This document shows, piece by piece, positions 29,592-39,863 of a DNA stretch of 64,000 nt. Position numbers and translations under genes: made by a program. The notes below the pieces were generated by a model. It saw only the letters and a list, made by a program, of their open reading frames with translations. It was not told the origin of the DNA and made no database searches. The DNA is taken from NCBI GenBank assembly GCA_943789025.1, contig CALSSN010000018.1, positions 1 to 64,000 of the forward strand, in the 5' to 3' direction. Position 1 is the stretch's first letter. Every line of letters starts with the position of its first letter. Source of the DNA: an uncultured Verrucomicrobiales bacterium (GTDB lineage: Bacteria; Verrucomicrobiota; Verrucomicrobiia; Verrucomicrobiales; DEV007).

Positions 29592-32500
29592 ATGAGCGTA
29601 GAAGCCAATTTCAAAGATATGTTCGGATCCGAGCCCAAACTCGGAAATTTTGACCAGGTGGCAATCACCGTAGCGGCACCGGAGACCATTCGCTCATGGA
29701 GTTCAGGCGAAGTCAAGAATCCGGAAACCATCAATTACCGAACCTTCAAGCCAGAAAAAGGTGGCCTTTTCTGTGAACGCATCTTTGGCCCGACCAAAGA
29801 CTGGGAGTGCGCCTGCGGAAAATACAAGCGCATTAAATTCAAAGGTGTCATCTGCGACCGTTGTGGCGTTGAAGTGACTCTCTCTCGCGTCCGCCGTGAG
29901 CGTATGGGTCACATTGAACTGGCCGTTGCGGTGACGCATATCTGGTTCTACAAATGCATGCCTTCTCGCGTAGGCCTCATGCTCGATATGAGCGCCAGGC
30001 AGTTGGAGCGGGTGATTTATTACGAAGATTACATCGTCATCGATCCGGGTCACACCGACCTCGAGTCGGGTCAACTCCTGACCGAAGTGGAGTTCCGTGA
30101 AGCGGAAGAGCAGTATGGGGAGGGCACCTTTACTTCTGGGATGGGTGCGGAGGCTATCCGTGACCTGATGTCTCGTATCGACCTGAAGGAACTCGTCGTC
30201 GAACTGGAAGAGGCCATGGAGAAGACACGCTCCAAGCAGACGCGCAAGAAGCTTGCCAAACGGCTCAAGCTTGCTCAGGGATTCAGTGGTTCCCACAGCC
30301 GTCCTGAGTGGATGGTTCTTGAGGTGCTCCCAGTGATTCCTCCGGATCTCCGTCCGTTGGTTCCGCTCGAAGGAGGGCGTTTTGCAACCTCTGACCTCAA
30401 TGATCTGTATCGGCGCGTTATCAACCGCAACAACCGCCTCAAAAACCTTCTCCAACTGAAGACGCCTGACGTCATCATTCGGAACGAAAAAAGAATGCTG
30501 CAGGAGGCCGTAGATGCCTTGTTCGATAACGGAAGACACGGTCGTGCCGTGACTGGTGCAGGCAATCGACCCCTCAAATCTCTCAGCGACATGCTTAAAG
30601 GGAAGGGCGGGCGTTTCCGCCAGAACCTTCTCGGTAAGCGCGTCGACTATTCAGGTCGGTCGGTTATTGTTATCGGCCCGGAACTGCTCCTTCACCAGTG
30701 CGGTCTTCCCAAGAAGATGGCGCTCGTTCTCTTCGAGCCGTTTATTATTCGCCGACTGAAAGACTTGGGATATGTACATACTGTCCGATCAGCCAAGAAA
30801 ATGATCGAGCGGAAGACCACCGAGGTCTGGGATATCCTTGAGGAAGTGACCAAGGGTCACCCCGTGCTCCTCAACCGCGCACCAACCCTGCACCGGCTTT
30901 CGATTCAGGCTTTCGAGCCGGTTCTCATCGAGGGCTCCGCGATTCGTCTTCATCCGTTGACCTGCTCAGCATACAATGCGGACTTCGACGGCGATCAGAT
31001 GGCTGTGCACGTGCCCTTGTCGATCGAGGCTCAAATGGAAGCTCGCTTGCTTATGCTTGCTCCCAATAACATTTTCTCGCCCTCCAGTGGTCGGCCAATC
31101 ACCACGCCATCTCAGGACATTGTGATGGCCTGTTACTTTCTTACTCACGAGCGGCATCACATTATCAAGCAGGATCCCGATGCCCACATCCCACTTTTTT
31201 CGAGCACGACCGAAGTCGAGTTCGCTCTGGCAGAACGCGCCGTTGGTCTGCACGAGAAGGTCCGTCTGGAAAATCCGGATCATGGCAAAGAGACAGTGTA
31301 TGGGGATTCAGATCCCGTTGTTATTGAAACCACTCCCGGGCGGGTGCGTTACAATGAAATCTGGCCAGCAGGTGTTGGATTTAAGAACAAGACAGTCACC
31401 AAAAAAGATCTTGGGGATATGATCTGGCGTTGTTATCAGGTCGCAGGACAGGAAGAGACGGTAGAGGCGCTTGATCGTCTGAAGGCGCTTGGATTTAAGG
31501 AGGCTACACGCGCAGGGTGTTCGATCGGAATTACGGACATGGTGATCCCGAAGACGAAGCAGGCAGAGCTAAAGGCCGCTTACAAGGAAGTGGAAAAAGT
31601 GACCAAGCAGTACCGTTCTGGAGTGATCACGGACGGTGAGCGGAACTCAAAGGTGATCGACGTCTGGACGCATGTCGGGGACGAAATCTCAAAAGAACTT
31701 TACCGCACCCTTGAGTATAATGACGGGAAGGATCAAGCGAATCCACTCTATATCATGGTCAACTCGGGTGCCCGGGGAAACCAGCAGCAGATCAAACAGC
31801 TCTCAGGAATGCGCGGCCTCATGGCGAAACCTTCAGGGGAGATTATCGAGCGTCCGATTACGTCAAACTTTCGAGAAGGTCTCTCGGTACTCGAGTATTT
31901 CATCTCCACCCACGGTGCCCGGAAGGGACTTGCCGACACAGCGCTCAAGACGGCGGACTCTGGCTACCTCACGCGGAAACTCGTGGATGTAGCGCAGGAT
32001 GTCATCATCACGCAAGAAGACTGTGGAACCAACAATGGAATCACGGTCGCCCCAATCTACGAAGGTGACGAGGAGGTTGTCGACTTGAAGACGAGAACCT
32101 ACGGTCGTGTAAGCTTGGAGAAAATCATCGATCCGATATCGGGCGATGTGATCGTGAAGAAGGGTCAGATTATTCTGGAGGAAGAAGCCGATAAGCTTCT
32201 CTCAATCGGGGTTGAACAACTTCGAATCCGCTCGGTGCTAACCTGCGAGAGCATCCGCGGTTGTTGCGCCCAATGCTACGGGCTCAATCTTGCATCCAGT
32301 ACGTCGGTCAAGCTCGGCGCCGCGGTAGGGATCATCGCCGCTCAGTCGATCGGTGAGCCTGGCACGCAGCTTACTATGCGGACCTTCCATGTGGGTGGCG
32401 TTGCCTCAAATGTCTTCAAGCAGCCGATCATCAAGGTCAAAAACGCTGGTTTCGTGCGCTACAATGACCTTCGGGTGGTGCAGTCGGTTGATGGCAACTG

Positions 32501-33731
32501 GGTTGTGCTCAATAAGAATGGTAGCCTTTCGATCCTCGATAAGGATGGCAAGGAACTGGAGTCGTATAAAATGGTTGTCGGATCGGTGATCACGGTTGAA
32601 GACGGTGGTGCTGTCAAAAAGGATGCCGCGATTGTTTCATGGGATCCATATTCAATTCCAATCATCACCGAGCGCGCAGGTAAAATCGAGTTCCGTGATA
32701 TGATCATGGGAATCACCATCGGTAAGGAGAAGGATGAGACTACGGGCTCAGAAGGACTCGTTGTCATTGAGCACAAAGAGGATCTCCACCCTCAGATCGT
32801 GGTGGTGGATAAGAAGTCGAAGGCCATTCTCGCTTCCTATTCGATTCCTGCTGGTGCTCACCTTGCGGTCAAAGATAAGAAGTTGATCGCGGCTGGTGAG
32901 TTGCTTGCCAGGACCCCGAGGAAAGTCTCTAAAACCAAAGATATCACAGGAGGTCTTCCGAGGGTGGCTGAGCTCTTCGAGGCACGAAAGCCGAAGGATG
33001 CCTGCCATATCGCAAAGATTGACGGTGTCGTTGAATTTGGGGGAATGGTGCGAGGGAAACGAAAGCTTATCGTTCGCGATCAGGAAACCGGCAACGAGGA
33101 AGAGCACCTGATTCCCCGCGTCAAGCACACCATTGTCCACGCAGGTGATTTCGTCCGCAAAGGCGATCAGCTCACGGAAGGCCCTGTGGTTCCGCACGAG
33201 ATTCTTGAGATTCTCGGCCCACACGCCCTTCAAGAGCATCTGCTCAATGAGGTGCAGGAAGTCTATCGTCTTCAGGGGGTAGAGATCAATGACAAGCACA
33301 TCGAGATTATCTCCCGTCAGATGATGCGCAAGGTGAAGGTCACGGATCCTGGTGACACGCAGTTTCTGTGGGGTGATCAAATCGAACGAGTTGACTTTGA
33401 GGTGGCCAACAAAGACATCATCGAGCAAGGCGGTAAGCCAGCTGAAGCAGAGCCGGTCCTTCTGGGAATTACCAAGGCATCACTGGAGACGAACTCGTTC
33501 ATCTCTGCAGCCTCGTTCCAGGACACGACCAGAGTCCTGACCGAAGCGGCCACTCTCGGGAGAGTTGATAAACTCAAAGGCTTCAAAGAGAACGTTATCA
33601 TGGGACACCTGATTCCAGCTGGAACAGGTTTTGCTGAGAATCGTAACTTCGAACTACGCGAAACAGTCGAGCCGGCGGCTCTTCCCGAGGAAGATGAGTT
33701 GGATGAGTTTGTTGCGCTGGAAGAGGCGTAG
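29592..33731 (+). CDS. rpoC: DNA-directed RNA polymerase subunit beta'
   Basis: A 1379-residue RpoC, intact. An N-terminal zinc finger is at about 70–90 ([13 protein letters not shown]…CDRC), the catalytic magnesium motif NADFDGDQ has D464, D466 and D468, and the second zinc site includes [11 protein letters not shown] near 885. The trigger loop and bridge helix region [21 protein letters not shown] is present. The ATG at 29592 is used; a TTG nine bases upstream would add three residues. The end is acidic ([14 protein letters not shown]). Confidence 0.97.
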   Translation: MSVEANFKDMFGSEPKLGNFDQVAITVAAPETIRSWSSGEVKNPETINYRTFKPEKGGLFCERIFGPTKDWECACGKYKRIKFKGVICDRCGVEVTLSRVRRERMGHIELAVAVTHIWFYKCMPSRVGLMLDMSARQLERVIYYEDYIVIDPGHTDLESGQLLTEVEFREAEEQYGEGTFTSGMGAEAIRDLMSRIDLKELVVELEEAMEKTRSKQTRKKLAKRLKLAQGFSGSHSRPEWMVLEVLPVIPPDLRPLVPLEGGRFATSDLNDLYRRVINRNNRLKNLLQLKTPDVIIRNEKRMLQEAVDALFDNGRHGRAVTGAGNRPLKSLSDMLKGKGGRFRQNLLGKRVDYSGRSVIVIGPELLLHQCGLPKKMALVLFEPFIIRRLKDLGYVHTVRSAKKMIERKTTEVWDILEEVTKGHPVLLNRAPTLHRLSIQAFEPVLIEGSAIRLHPLTCSAYNADFDGDQMAVHVPLSIEAQMEARLLMLAPNNIFSPSSGRPITTPSQDIVMACYFLTHERHHIIKQDPDAHIPLFSSTTEVEFALAERAVGLHEKVRLENPDHGKETVYGDSDPVVIETTPGRVRYNEIWPAGVGFKNKTVTKKDLGDMIWRCYQVAGQEETVEALDRLKALGFKEATRAGCSIGITDMVIPKTKQAELKAAYKEVEKVTKQYRSGVITDGERNSKVIDVWTHVGDEISKELYRTLEYNDGKDQANPLYIMVNSGARGNQQQIKQLSGMRGLMAKPSGEIIERPITSNFREGLSVLEYFISTHGARKGLADTALKTADSGYLTRKLVDVAQDVIITQEDCGTNNGITVAPIYEGDEEVVDLKTRTYGRVSLEKIIDPISGDVIVKKGQIILEEEADKLLSIGVEQLRIRSVLTCESIRGCCAQCYGLNLASSTSVKLGAAVGIIAAQSIGEPGTQLTMRTFHVGGVASNVFKQPIIKVKNAGFVRYNDLRVVQSVDGNWVVLNKNGSLSILDKDGKELESYKMVVGSVITVEDGGAVKKDAAIVSWDPYSIPIITERAGKIEFRDMIMGITIGKEKDETTGSEGLVVIEHKEDLHPQIVVVDKKSKAILASYSIPAGAHLAVKDKKLIAAGELLARTPRKVSKTKDITGGLPRVAELFEARKPKDACHIAKIDGVVEFGGMVRGKRKLIVRDQETGNEEEHLIPRVKHTIVHAGDFVRKGDQLTEGPVVPHEILEILGPHALQEHLLNEVQEVYRLQGVEINDKHIEIISRQMMRKVKVTDPGDTQFLWGDQIERVDFEVANKDIIEQGGKPAEAEPVLLGITKASLETNSFISAASFQDTTRVLTEAATLGRVDKLKGFKENVIMGHLIPAGTGFAENRNFELRETVEPAALPEEDELDEFVALEEA

Positions 33732-34037
33732 TAAGCTTTGATCTTTGAAAGAGACACGAGACTCGAGCTAAGCAGGCAAAAAAAGGCGCGCAGGCGCGCT
33801 GTGGCTTGTCGTTGGGAGCCCCCTTCGGCGGGTTCAGCCCGCCGGACCGGCTTAGCGGTTCCGTGGTTCCGTGAGTCGTTGGTCGGTCGGTGATCTCATT
33901 CACGCCAACTGCAGTCGGCAGTCGTGGGCAGCGATGGGCAACATGATCGCCGAGGAAGAAAGTTGAGGACTCTCGCGTGGCGCAGGGGAAAAAGCGAAGC
34001 CAATCCGTCAATCTGCCAGTCTCAGTGACAGCGCGGG
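33732..34037. other. 306-bp gap between rpoC and pheT
   Basis: No gene is recognisable; open frames here are GC-rich shadows. The gap contains short direct repeats (GGTTCCGT twice at 33857–33872, GGTC units near 33881) and a minus-strand terminator-like hairpin at 33779–33799. rpoC and pheT converge here. Confidence 0.6.
33779..33799 (-). terminator. possible intrinsic terminator of the pheST run
   Basis: On the minus strand: a 5-bp GC-only stem GCGCG-CCTG-CGCGC followed by C and a run of six or more Ts. It is 240 bp beyond the pheT stop, so the fit is only moderate. Confidence 0.4.
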
Positions 34038-36434
34038 TCAGCGTATGGTGACGGAAAGTTTTGCTTGGAGTGCCTCAAGAATTCTGGTGTGCGCTTTGTC
34101 GACCTGTTCAGCCTTCAAGGTGGCTTCAGAATCCCGGTAGATAAGCTTGTAAGCAACAGAGCGGCGGTCGGTGGGAAGTTTTTCTCCGGTCGGGTCCATG
34201 AAGACGTCGAACAGGGAAGCTTCGACGAGAAGGGGTTCTTTTTGCTGGGCAAAAAAAGAATCGATATCACCGGCTGGAAGGTCGGCAGCTGTCTCGATTG
34301 CCACGTCTCGGGTGATGGCGGGGAATCTTGGGAGATCACTGACCTTGAATGCAACAGAACTTTGCTTCTGGAGGCAGGCGAGGTCTATTTCTGCGATGAG
34401 AATGGCGCCGTCGACTCCGAGTTCCCGGCTTCGTGAAGGACCGACCTGCGCGGCGAGGCCGGCAGATTTTCCGTTGACCTTAATCTGTGCAGCAAGCGGA
34501 AAATGCGCATGTTTCACTCTCGTAAAGGCGATTGAGCAGCCAGGAAGAAGTGCCTCCAGAGATCCTCGTAAATCGTGGAAGGTGGCTTCATCGGGATGTT
34601 TGTTAAGCCACGATTCTGGGGCAGCGTGACCCGTGATCGCGATCGCGAGCTGTTGGATCTCAGTGTGGGTCGGGTGCTTGGCTTCGTTGAGGAAGCATGT
34701 GCCAAGTTCAAAGAGGCGGATTTCGGTTGCGCCCATGCGAAGGTTGCGCCTCATGCTGGCGAGAAGACCTGGGACGATACTGCTTCGCATGTGCGTGTGA
34801 TCTTCAGAGAGCGGGTTTTTGAGTGCTACAGTCTCTCCTCTGCGCATCCCTAGCCCGAGTTCGTCATGAGTCTGGGTCGTGGAGATGAGCTTGAGGGTAG
34901 TGCACTCATGGAAGCCCTGGGCGGCCAGGTGGCGCCGAAGCCGCATTCGGGCATCGTAGGCGATGTCAGCTTTGGAGATTTCTGCCGTGGGGCCGAGGTT
35001 CCGCGAAGGAATCTTGTCGAGACCGTAGATGCGGGCCACTTCCTCGACGAGGTCGATAGGGCGCTTAAGGTCAAGCCGGTAGCTGGGAATGATCCACGAG
35101 GTAGTTTCTCCTTGATCACTTTGCTCAAGTCCGAGTTGGGAAAGAATGGCAGCGATTTCATCATCTTCGATTTCGGCCCCAAGAATTTTGCGGCAGAAAT
35201 CAGGGTCGAAGGGGATCGCGGTGGTTTTTTCCGGAGCGGCTCCCACTGCGCGGATGACTTCGTCCGCGGTCCCGCCAGCCAGCTGGACGATGAGAGCTAC
35301 AGCGAGCTCCGAGGATTCCAGAACCTGGGAGGGATCGGCTCCGCGCTCGAAGCGGTAGCTCGAGTCGGAACTGAGGCCGAGCCGGCGTGAGGTCTGGCGA
35401 ATGCGAGAAGGTAAAAAATAGGCGGATTCCAGGAGGATGTCGGTGGTGGAAGCTGTGACACCGCTCTCGATGCCTCCCATCACTCCAGCGATGGCCAGGG
35501 CCTTCGAGCAGTCACTGATGACGAGGTCATCGGAGGTGAGAATGTGCTCCTCTTCATCGAGGGTCGCCAATACTTCGTCCTCGGCGGCACGCCGCACATC
35601 GATCCCTCCATCGAGTTTGGCGACGTCGAATGCGTGAAGGGGATGCCCTCTCTCCATGAGCAGGTAGTTGGTGACATCGACAACATTGTTGATCGGACGC
35701 AGGCCGATACTGGTGAGTTTATCCTGCAGCCATTGAGGTGATTCCTTGACCTCAACTCCAGTGATTTTGCGTGCGGTATAAAAGGGGCAATCATCGGGCG
35801 CCGAGAGAGCGATTTCGTCAGAGGAAGTCGAGAGGCTTTTGCCGCCTCCCTCACTTGCAATGGAACCTTTGAGTCGCAGCGGTCGCCCTGTGAGGGCAGA
35901 CAACTCTCGTGCCACTCCGAGGTGGCTCAGGCAGTCAGGGCGGTTAGGAGTGATCTCGAGTTCAAAGATGGTGTCGCTCTTAAAAAGTTCCCGTATCAGG
36001 GTGCCAGGCTGTGGATTGTCCTGGAGGATGAGGAGTCCTTCGTTCTCATTCCCGAGGCCGAGTTCTCGGGCGCTGCAAAGCATGCCCAGAGATGCTACAC
36101 CTCGAAGCCGTCCCTCCTTGATCTCGAATGCTCCCACGGTGGCACCGGGAAGGGCGAGCGGGACACAGTCGCCGGGCGTGTAATTTTTCGCCCCGCAGAC
36201 AATCTGTCTGGGAGTTCCAGATCCATCATCCACCTGACAGACGCTGAGCCTGTCGGCGTCTGGATGTGGGTCAGAGGTGCTGATGCGGGCGACGATAATG
36301 AGCTCGGAGGAGACGCCGGATATCTCGACATTCTCGACTTCGATGCCTGAGAAAGTAAGCAGACCAGTGATCTCCTCTGTCTTTAGATCAGAGATGTCAA
36401 TGAGATCGTTGAGCCAGTTGCGGGAGATTTTCAT
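34038..36434 (-). CDS. pheT: phenylalanyl-tRNA synthetase beta subunit
   Basis: A 798-residue PheT, typical size. The start MKISRNWLNDLIDIS is followed by a tRNA-binding OB domain (about 40–150, LSVCQVDDG), the B5 domain, a catalytic-like core and the C-terminal anticodon-binding FDX-ACB domain (about 705–798, including FPAITRDVAIE and YKLIYRD). It lies 11 bp after pheS and forms the alpha2-beta2 enzyme with it. Confidence 0.97.
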   Translation of the reverse strand: MKISRNWLNDLIDISDLKTEEITGLLTFSGIEVENVEISGVSSELIIVARISTSDPHPDADRLSVCQVDDGSGTPRQIVCGAKNYTPGDCVPLALPGATVGAFEIKEGRLRGVASLGMLCSARELGLGNENEGLLILQDNPQPGTLIRELFKSDTIFELEITPNRPDCLSHLGVARELSALTGRPLRLKGSIASEGGGKSLSTSSDEIALSAPDDCPFYTARKITGVEVKESPQWLQDKLTSIGLRPINNVVDVTNYLLMERGHPLHAFDVAKLDGGIDVRRAAEDEVLATLDEEEHILTSDDLVISDCSKALAIAGVMGGIESGVTASTTDILLESAYFLPSRIRQTSRRLGLSSDSSYRFERGADPSQVLESSELAVALIVQLAGGTADEVIRAVGAAPEKTTAIPFDPDFCRKILGAEIEDDEIAAILSQLGLEQSDQGETTSWIIPSYRLDLKRPIDLVEEVARIYGLDKIPSRNLGPTAEISKADIAYDARMRLRRHLAAQGFHECTTLKLISTTQTHDELGLGMRRGETVALKNPLSEDHTHMRSSIVPGLLASMRRNLRMGATEIRLFELGTCFLNEAKHPTHTEIQQLAIAITGHAAPESWLNKHPDEATFHDLRGSLEALLPGCSIAFTRVKHAHFPLAAQIKVNGKSAGLAAQVGPSRSRELGVDGAILIAEIDLACLQKQSSVAFKVSDLPRFPAITRDVAIETAADLPAGDIDSFFAQQKEPLLVEASLFDVFMDPTGEKLPTDRRSVAYKLIYRDSEATLKAEQVDKAHTRILEALQAKLSVTIR

Positions 36435-36445
36435 GGTGGCGTGGC

Positions 36446-37465
36446 TTAGGCAAACTGCTTGAGAAAGCGAATGTCGTTTTCGATGAGAAGCCGAATATCA
36501 GAGATCCCCCAGCGAATCATGGCAAGCCGTTCAAGGCCCATGCCAAAAGCGAATCCAGTGACACGTTCTGGATCAAAGAGATGATCGCCGCGTGACTGGC
36601 AGACAGCTTCAAAGACAGCAGGGTCAACGATTCCACAACCAGCGATCTCGATCCATTTAGGCTGTTTGCCCTTGGCCTCGAGGCGGATGTCGATCTCGTA
36701 GGATGGTTCCGTGAAAGGGAAGAAGTGAGGGCGGAATCTGATCTCAGTCGCTTTGCCAAAAAGGCAATGGAAAAAGTATTCCAAGGTTCCCTTGAGGTCT
36801 GCGAGGGTGACTTTTTCGTCTACGTAGAGGCCTTCGAGCTGGTTGAAAGAGGACAGGTGCGTGGCGTCGATTTCGTCGCGCCGGAACGCACTTCCCGGGG
36901 CAATAATCCGTAGCGGAGTATCCTCAGCGGTCTCCATGGTGCGAATCTGTACGGATGAGGTGTGGGTGCGAAGGAGCTCTCCGGTTTCGAAATAAAAGGT
37001 GTCCTTCTCATTTCGTGCGGGATGATCCTCCGGAGTGTTGAGGGCGTCGAAACAGTGGAACTCGGTTTCGATTTCAGGCCCCTCGGCCACGGCGAAACCA
37101 AGGCGGCGGAGGACCGAGACAGCTTCATCCAGAATGAGGGTCAGGGGGTGAAGTCCTCCGGTGAAAGCTGTGCGGCCGGGAAGAGAAGAGTCGATGCCAT
37201 CAAGCGCATGGGAATCGGCAGCAGCCTGAAGGTTGGTTCGCGCAGCTTCGAGTCTTGCGGTGATAGCAGAGCGGACGTCATTGAGTTTCTGTCCGACGCT
37301 TTTCTTCTGGTCAGCCGGGACATCACGCATTCCGGCGGCGAGCGCGGCAAGCGACCCTTTCTTGCCGAGGTATTTCACCCGGGCAGACTCAAGGGCCTTT
37401 GCATCGGGGATGGTCTCAAGGTCAGTGAGAGCAGCGGACAAAAGCTGATCGAGTGCGGTCTCCAT
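36446..37465 (-). CDS. pheS: phenylalanyl-tRNA synthetase alpha subunit
   Basis: A 339-residue PheS. N-terminal coiled-coil (about 1–90), then the class II core: HPLTLILDEAV, FPFTEPSYEIDI (motif 2 region), WIEIAGCG and motif 3 GFAFGMGLERLAMIRWGI. The catalytic subunit that charges tRNA-Phe. Upstream of pheT on the minus strand, behind the rplT terminator. Confidence 0.97.
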   Translation of the reverse strand: METALDQLLSAALTDLETIPDAKALESARVKYLGKKGSLAALAAGMRDVPADQKKSVGQKLNDVRSAITARLEAARTNLQAAADSHALDGIDSSLPGRTAFTGGLHPLTLILDEAVSVLRRLGFAVAEGPEIETEFHCFDALNTPEDHPARNEKDTFYFETGELLRTHTSSVQIRTMETAEDTPLRIIAPGSAFRRDEIDATHLSSFNQLEGLYVDEKVTLADLKGTLEYFFHCLFGKATEIRFRPHFFPFTEPSYEIDIRLEAKGKQPKWIEIAGCGIVDPAVFEAVCQSRGDHLFDPERVTGFAFGMGLERLAMIRWGISDIRLLIENDIRFLKQFA

Positions 37466-37511
37466 AGTTCTGCTTCAGAGGGGTGAGAGGTTCTGAAAAA
37501 TTGTAGGAATG

Positions 37512-37547
37512 AAAAAGGCGTGCGCTCTGGATGAGAGCGCACGCCTT
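37512..37547 (-). terminator. strong intrinsic terminator after rplT
   Basis: A perfect 14-bp stem (37515–37528 with 37534–37547, arms AAGGCGTGCGCTCT and its complement) and a 5-base loop. On the minus strand it is followed by five Ts. It lies 23 bp after the rplT stop and 47 bp before the pheS start, so pheST needs its own promoter or readthrough. Confidence 0.88.
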
Positions 37548-37569
37548 AGCAAGGTTCAAGGGTTTTGGG

Positions 37570-37944
37570 TTACGCGGCCGTGGCTTTTGCCTCTAAACCT
37601 TGTTTCGCCTGGGCGACGAGTTCGTCGAATGCAACTCCGTCGTGGATGGCAAGGTCCGAGAGGACTTTGCGGTCGAGGTCAACACCGAGGTGTTTGAGCC
37701 CTTCGACAAAGCGAGAGTAGGTGATGTCACGACTGCGGCAGGCTGCGTTGATTCGTTGAACCCAGAGGTTACGAAAGGTACGCTTACGGTTTTTGCGGTC
37801 CCGGTAGGCCCAGGTCTGCGCTTTGTAAATGGCGTCTTTGGCGTAGCGGTAGTTGGTGGATCGCTTCCCGCGGAAGCCTTTAGCTTTCAGAAGCATACGC
37901 TTCCTGCGACTGCGGCTTGCGGGGGCATTGGTTGATCTAGGCAT
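37570..37944 (-). CDS. rplT: 50S ribosomal protein L20
   Basis: A 124-residue L20. Basic N terminus with MLLKAKGFRGKRSTNYRYAK, then RDRKNRKRTFRNLWVQRINAACR, SRFVEGLK and LDRKVLSDLAIHD. Early assembly protein of the large subunit. Located 145 bp after rpmI. Confidence 0.97.
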   Translation of the reverse strand: MPRSTNAPASRSRRKRMLLKAKGFRGKRSTNYRYAKDAIYKAQTWAYRDRKNRKRTFRNLWVQRINAACRSRDITYSRFVEGLKHLGVDLDRKVLSDLAIHDGVAFDELVAQAKQGLEAKATAA

Positions 37945-38089
37945 TTCTTGGTTCTCCTGAGCATGCTGTTTTTAGGTTTCCAACTCCCGTCTCGCTTGCT
38001 CTCAGAGATCAGTTTGTTTCGATCTCAGGCGGGATATTGGTCCGGTGTATGCCACCGAAAGGAAAGAACGGCGGACCGCTCTTTCAGGG

Positions 38090-38299
38090 CTAACCCCAGG
38101 GCATGTTGGCTTTCACATTCGGTGCATCTGCAGCGGATACGAGGCCGGCTTTGCCGAGGTTCCTTTTGCGCTTGGCGTTCTTTTTGATCAAGAGGTGGCG
38201 TTTTCCCTGCTTGCGACGGAGAATTTTGCCTGTTCCTGTAATCTTGAAGCGTTTCGAGACCGCTTTGCGCGTTTTTGCTTTTCCAGCTGTTCTGGCCAT
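38090..38299 (-). CDS. rpmI: 50S ribosomal protein L35
   Basis: A 69-residue L35 with KTRKAVSKRFKITGTGKILRRKQGKRHLLIKK. Pairs with rplT as usual. In many bacteria infC precedes it; here the upstream gene is a sulfatase 163 bp away, so infC must be elsewhere. Confidence 0.95.
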   Translation of the reverse strand: MARTAGKAKTRKAVSKRFKITGTGKILRRKQGKRHLLIKKNAKRKRNLGKAGLVSAADAPNVKANMPWG

Positions 38300-38461
38300 G
38301 GGGCGGAGAATCTAGGCGAATGACTCCCGGGCGCAACTGGTTTTCTGAGACCTCTCTCTTGGATGCACTCAAAAACTTCCAGTGCGTGCGATGCAGGTCC
38401 GAGAAGGAGAGAAGATGGGCTTCATTTTCGCCCTCGCATGCCTGTCTGGAAAGTCGGTCGA

Positions 38462-39859
38462 TTATTTTTTTTGTAAAGGTCGGTGGGCCTCCTGCATGAT
38501 CTTTTCGATCCTCTCGACAATTTCCGGATAGTGGCTGGCGATGTTGTTCTTTTCGCCGGGATCTTTCTCGAGGTCGTAGAGTTCGAGCTTGCCCGGCGGT
38601 TTTTTCTTCCACCCCAGAGACACAGCTTTCCACTTCCCCATCCGGACCGCCCGGTCACGGTTCTTCGTCTGCGGGTGTTCCCAATAGAGGTAGCTGTGTT
38701 GCTCCTGGTCTTCGGGCCTGCCGAGCAGTTCGGCGAGAAAGGAGATGCCGTCGGATTGATCGGGAACTTTCTGGTTGGTCAGCTCGGCCATAGTAGCCAG
38801 AATGTCCCAGAAGGCGCTGATGTGGCTGCTTTGGCTTCCCGGGGTGATTTTCCCCGGCCAACGGGCGAGAAACGGGGTGCGGATTCCACCGTCGTAGAGG
38901 TCCCTTTTAATTCCACGGAGTGGGCCATTTGAGTTCCAGAAGTCGGGATTGTGCCCGCCTTCGCGGTGGGTACCGTTGTCGCTCGAGAAGGTCACCAAGG
39001 TGTGATCGTCGACCCCCAGTTCCTCGAGCAGGGCGAGGAGCTCGCCCACCTGGTTGTCGAGGTTTTCCATCATGGCTGCGAAGCCTGCGATCGGGTTCTG
39101 CACCTCCGGGCACGGCTCGCCGGGCCCGGCACTATACTTGCCGATTTTCTTGTCGAATTGCGGGAACACCTTGCGCCACTTCTCATGCATTTCCGCCGGT
39201 GCATGCATGGCCGCATGTGGCACCGCGGTCGGGATGTAGCAGAAGAACGGCTTGCCCTCCTTGACGCTGCGGCGGACGAAGTCGAGGGCGTCGGCCATGA
39301 TCAGGTCGTGCACGAAGGTGTTGGGATCGAGCGCAATTTCCTTGCCGTCGCGGACGATGCTCGTCGGGTAGTAGGTGTGAGCGATTAACTGGCTTTTCCA
39401 CCCTGAGAAATGGTCGAATCCGTGCGCCATCGGATTCTGTGGGCCTTCCAAGTGGGTGTGTCCCAGCCCCCACTTTCCGAAGGCTCCGGTGGCGTAGCCG
39501 GAATTTTTGAACAAGCGCGGGAGAGTTGTCATTCTTGGGTCGAGCGCAAAACTGTTCTCGTCGCCATTGCCTCGGCAGTGCACGCGGCCGGGATGCTGTC
39601 CGGTCATTAAGACCGCCCGCGATGGAGAGCAGACGGTGTTGCCTGAGTAGTGGTTGCTGAGAAGCATCCCCTCGGTGGCCAGACGGTCGATGTTCGGGGT
39701 TTGAAGTTTCTTCTGGCCGTAGCAGGAAAGGTCTCCCATTCCGAGGTCATCGGCGAGGATGTAGACTACGTTGGGCCGCGGGCTCTCAGCTGCCTGCAAC
39801 CAGACTCCCGGCACTGTCAGTAGCAGGCCGACAGCTATTCTTTGTAATGTTGTCTTCAT
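38462..39859 (-). CDS. secreted sulfatase, fifth of the array
   Basis: A 465-residue arylsulfatase-superfamily (S1) enzyme with a signal peptide (about 1–24). Metal-binding D37-D38 lies in ILADDLGMGDLSCYG. The formylglycine motif is C77-S-P-S-R81. Later parts include GKWGLGH, SSDNGTHREGGHN and WPGKI. It should hydrolyse sulfate esters, probably on algal polysaccharides, in the periplasm or outside. Last gene of the minus-strand sulfatase run, with 4 bp to the upstream sulfatase stop. The exact substrate cannot be read from the sequence. Confidence 0.92.
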   Translation of the reverse strand: MKTTLQRIAVGLLLTVPGVWLQAAESPRPNVVYILADDLGMGDLSCYGQKKLQTPNIDRLATEGMLLSNHYSGNTVCSPSRAVLMTGQHPGRVHCRGNGDENSFALDPRMTTLPRLFKNSGYATGAFGKWGLGHTHLEGPQNPMAHGFDHFSGWKSQLIAHTYYPTSIVRDGKEIALDPNTFVHDLIMADALDFVRRSVKEGKPFFCYIPTAVPHAAMHAPAEMHEKWRKVFPQFDKKIGKYSAGPGEPCPEVQNPIAGFAAMMENLDNQVGELLALLEELGVDDHTLVTFSSDNGTHREGGHNPDFWNSNGPLRGIKRDLYDGGIRTPFLARWPGKITPGSQSSHISAFWDILATMAELTNQKVPDQSDGISFLAELLGRPEDQEQHSYLYWEHPQTKNRDRAVRMGKWKAVSLGWKKKPPGKLELYDLEKDPGEKNNIASHYPEIVERIEKIMQEAHRPLQKK

Positions 39860-39863
39860 AAAA

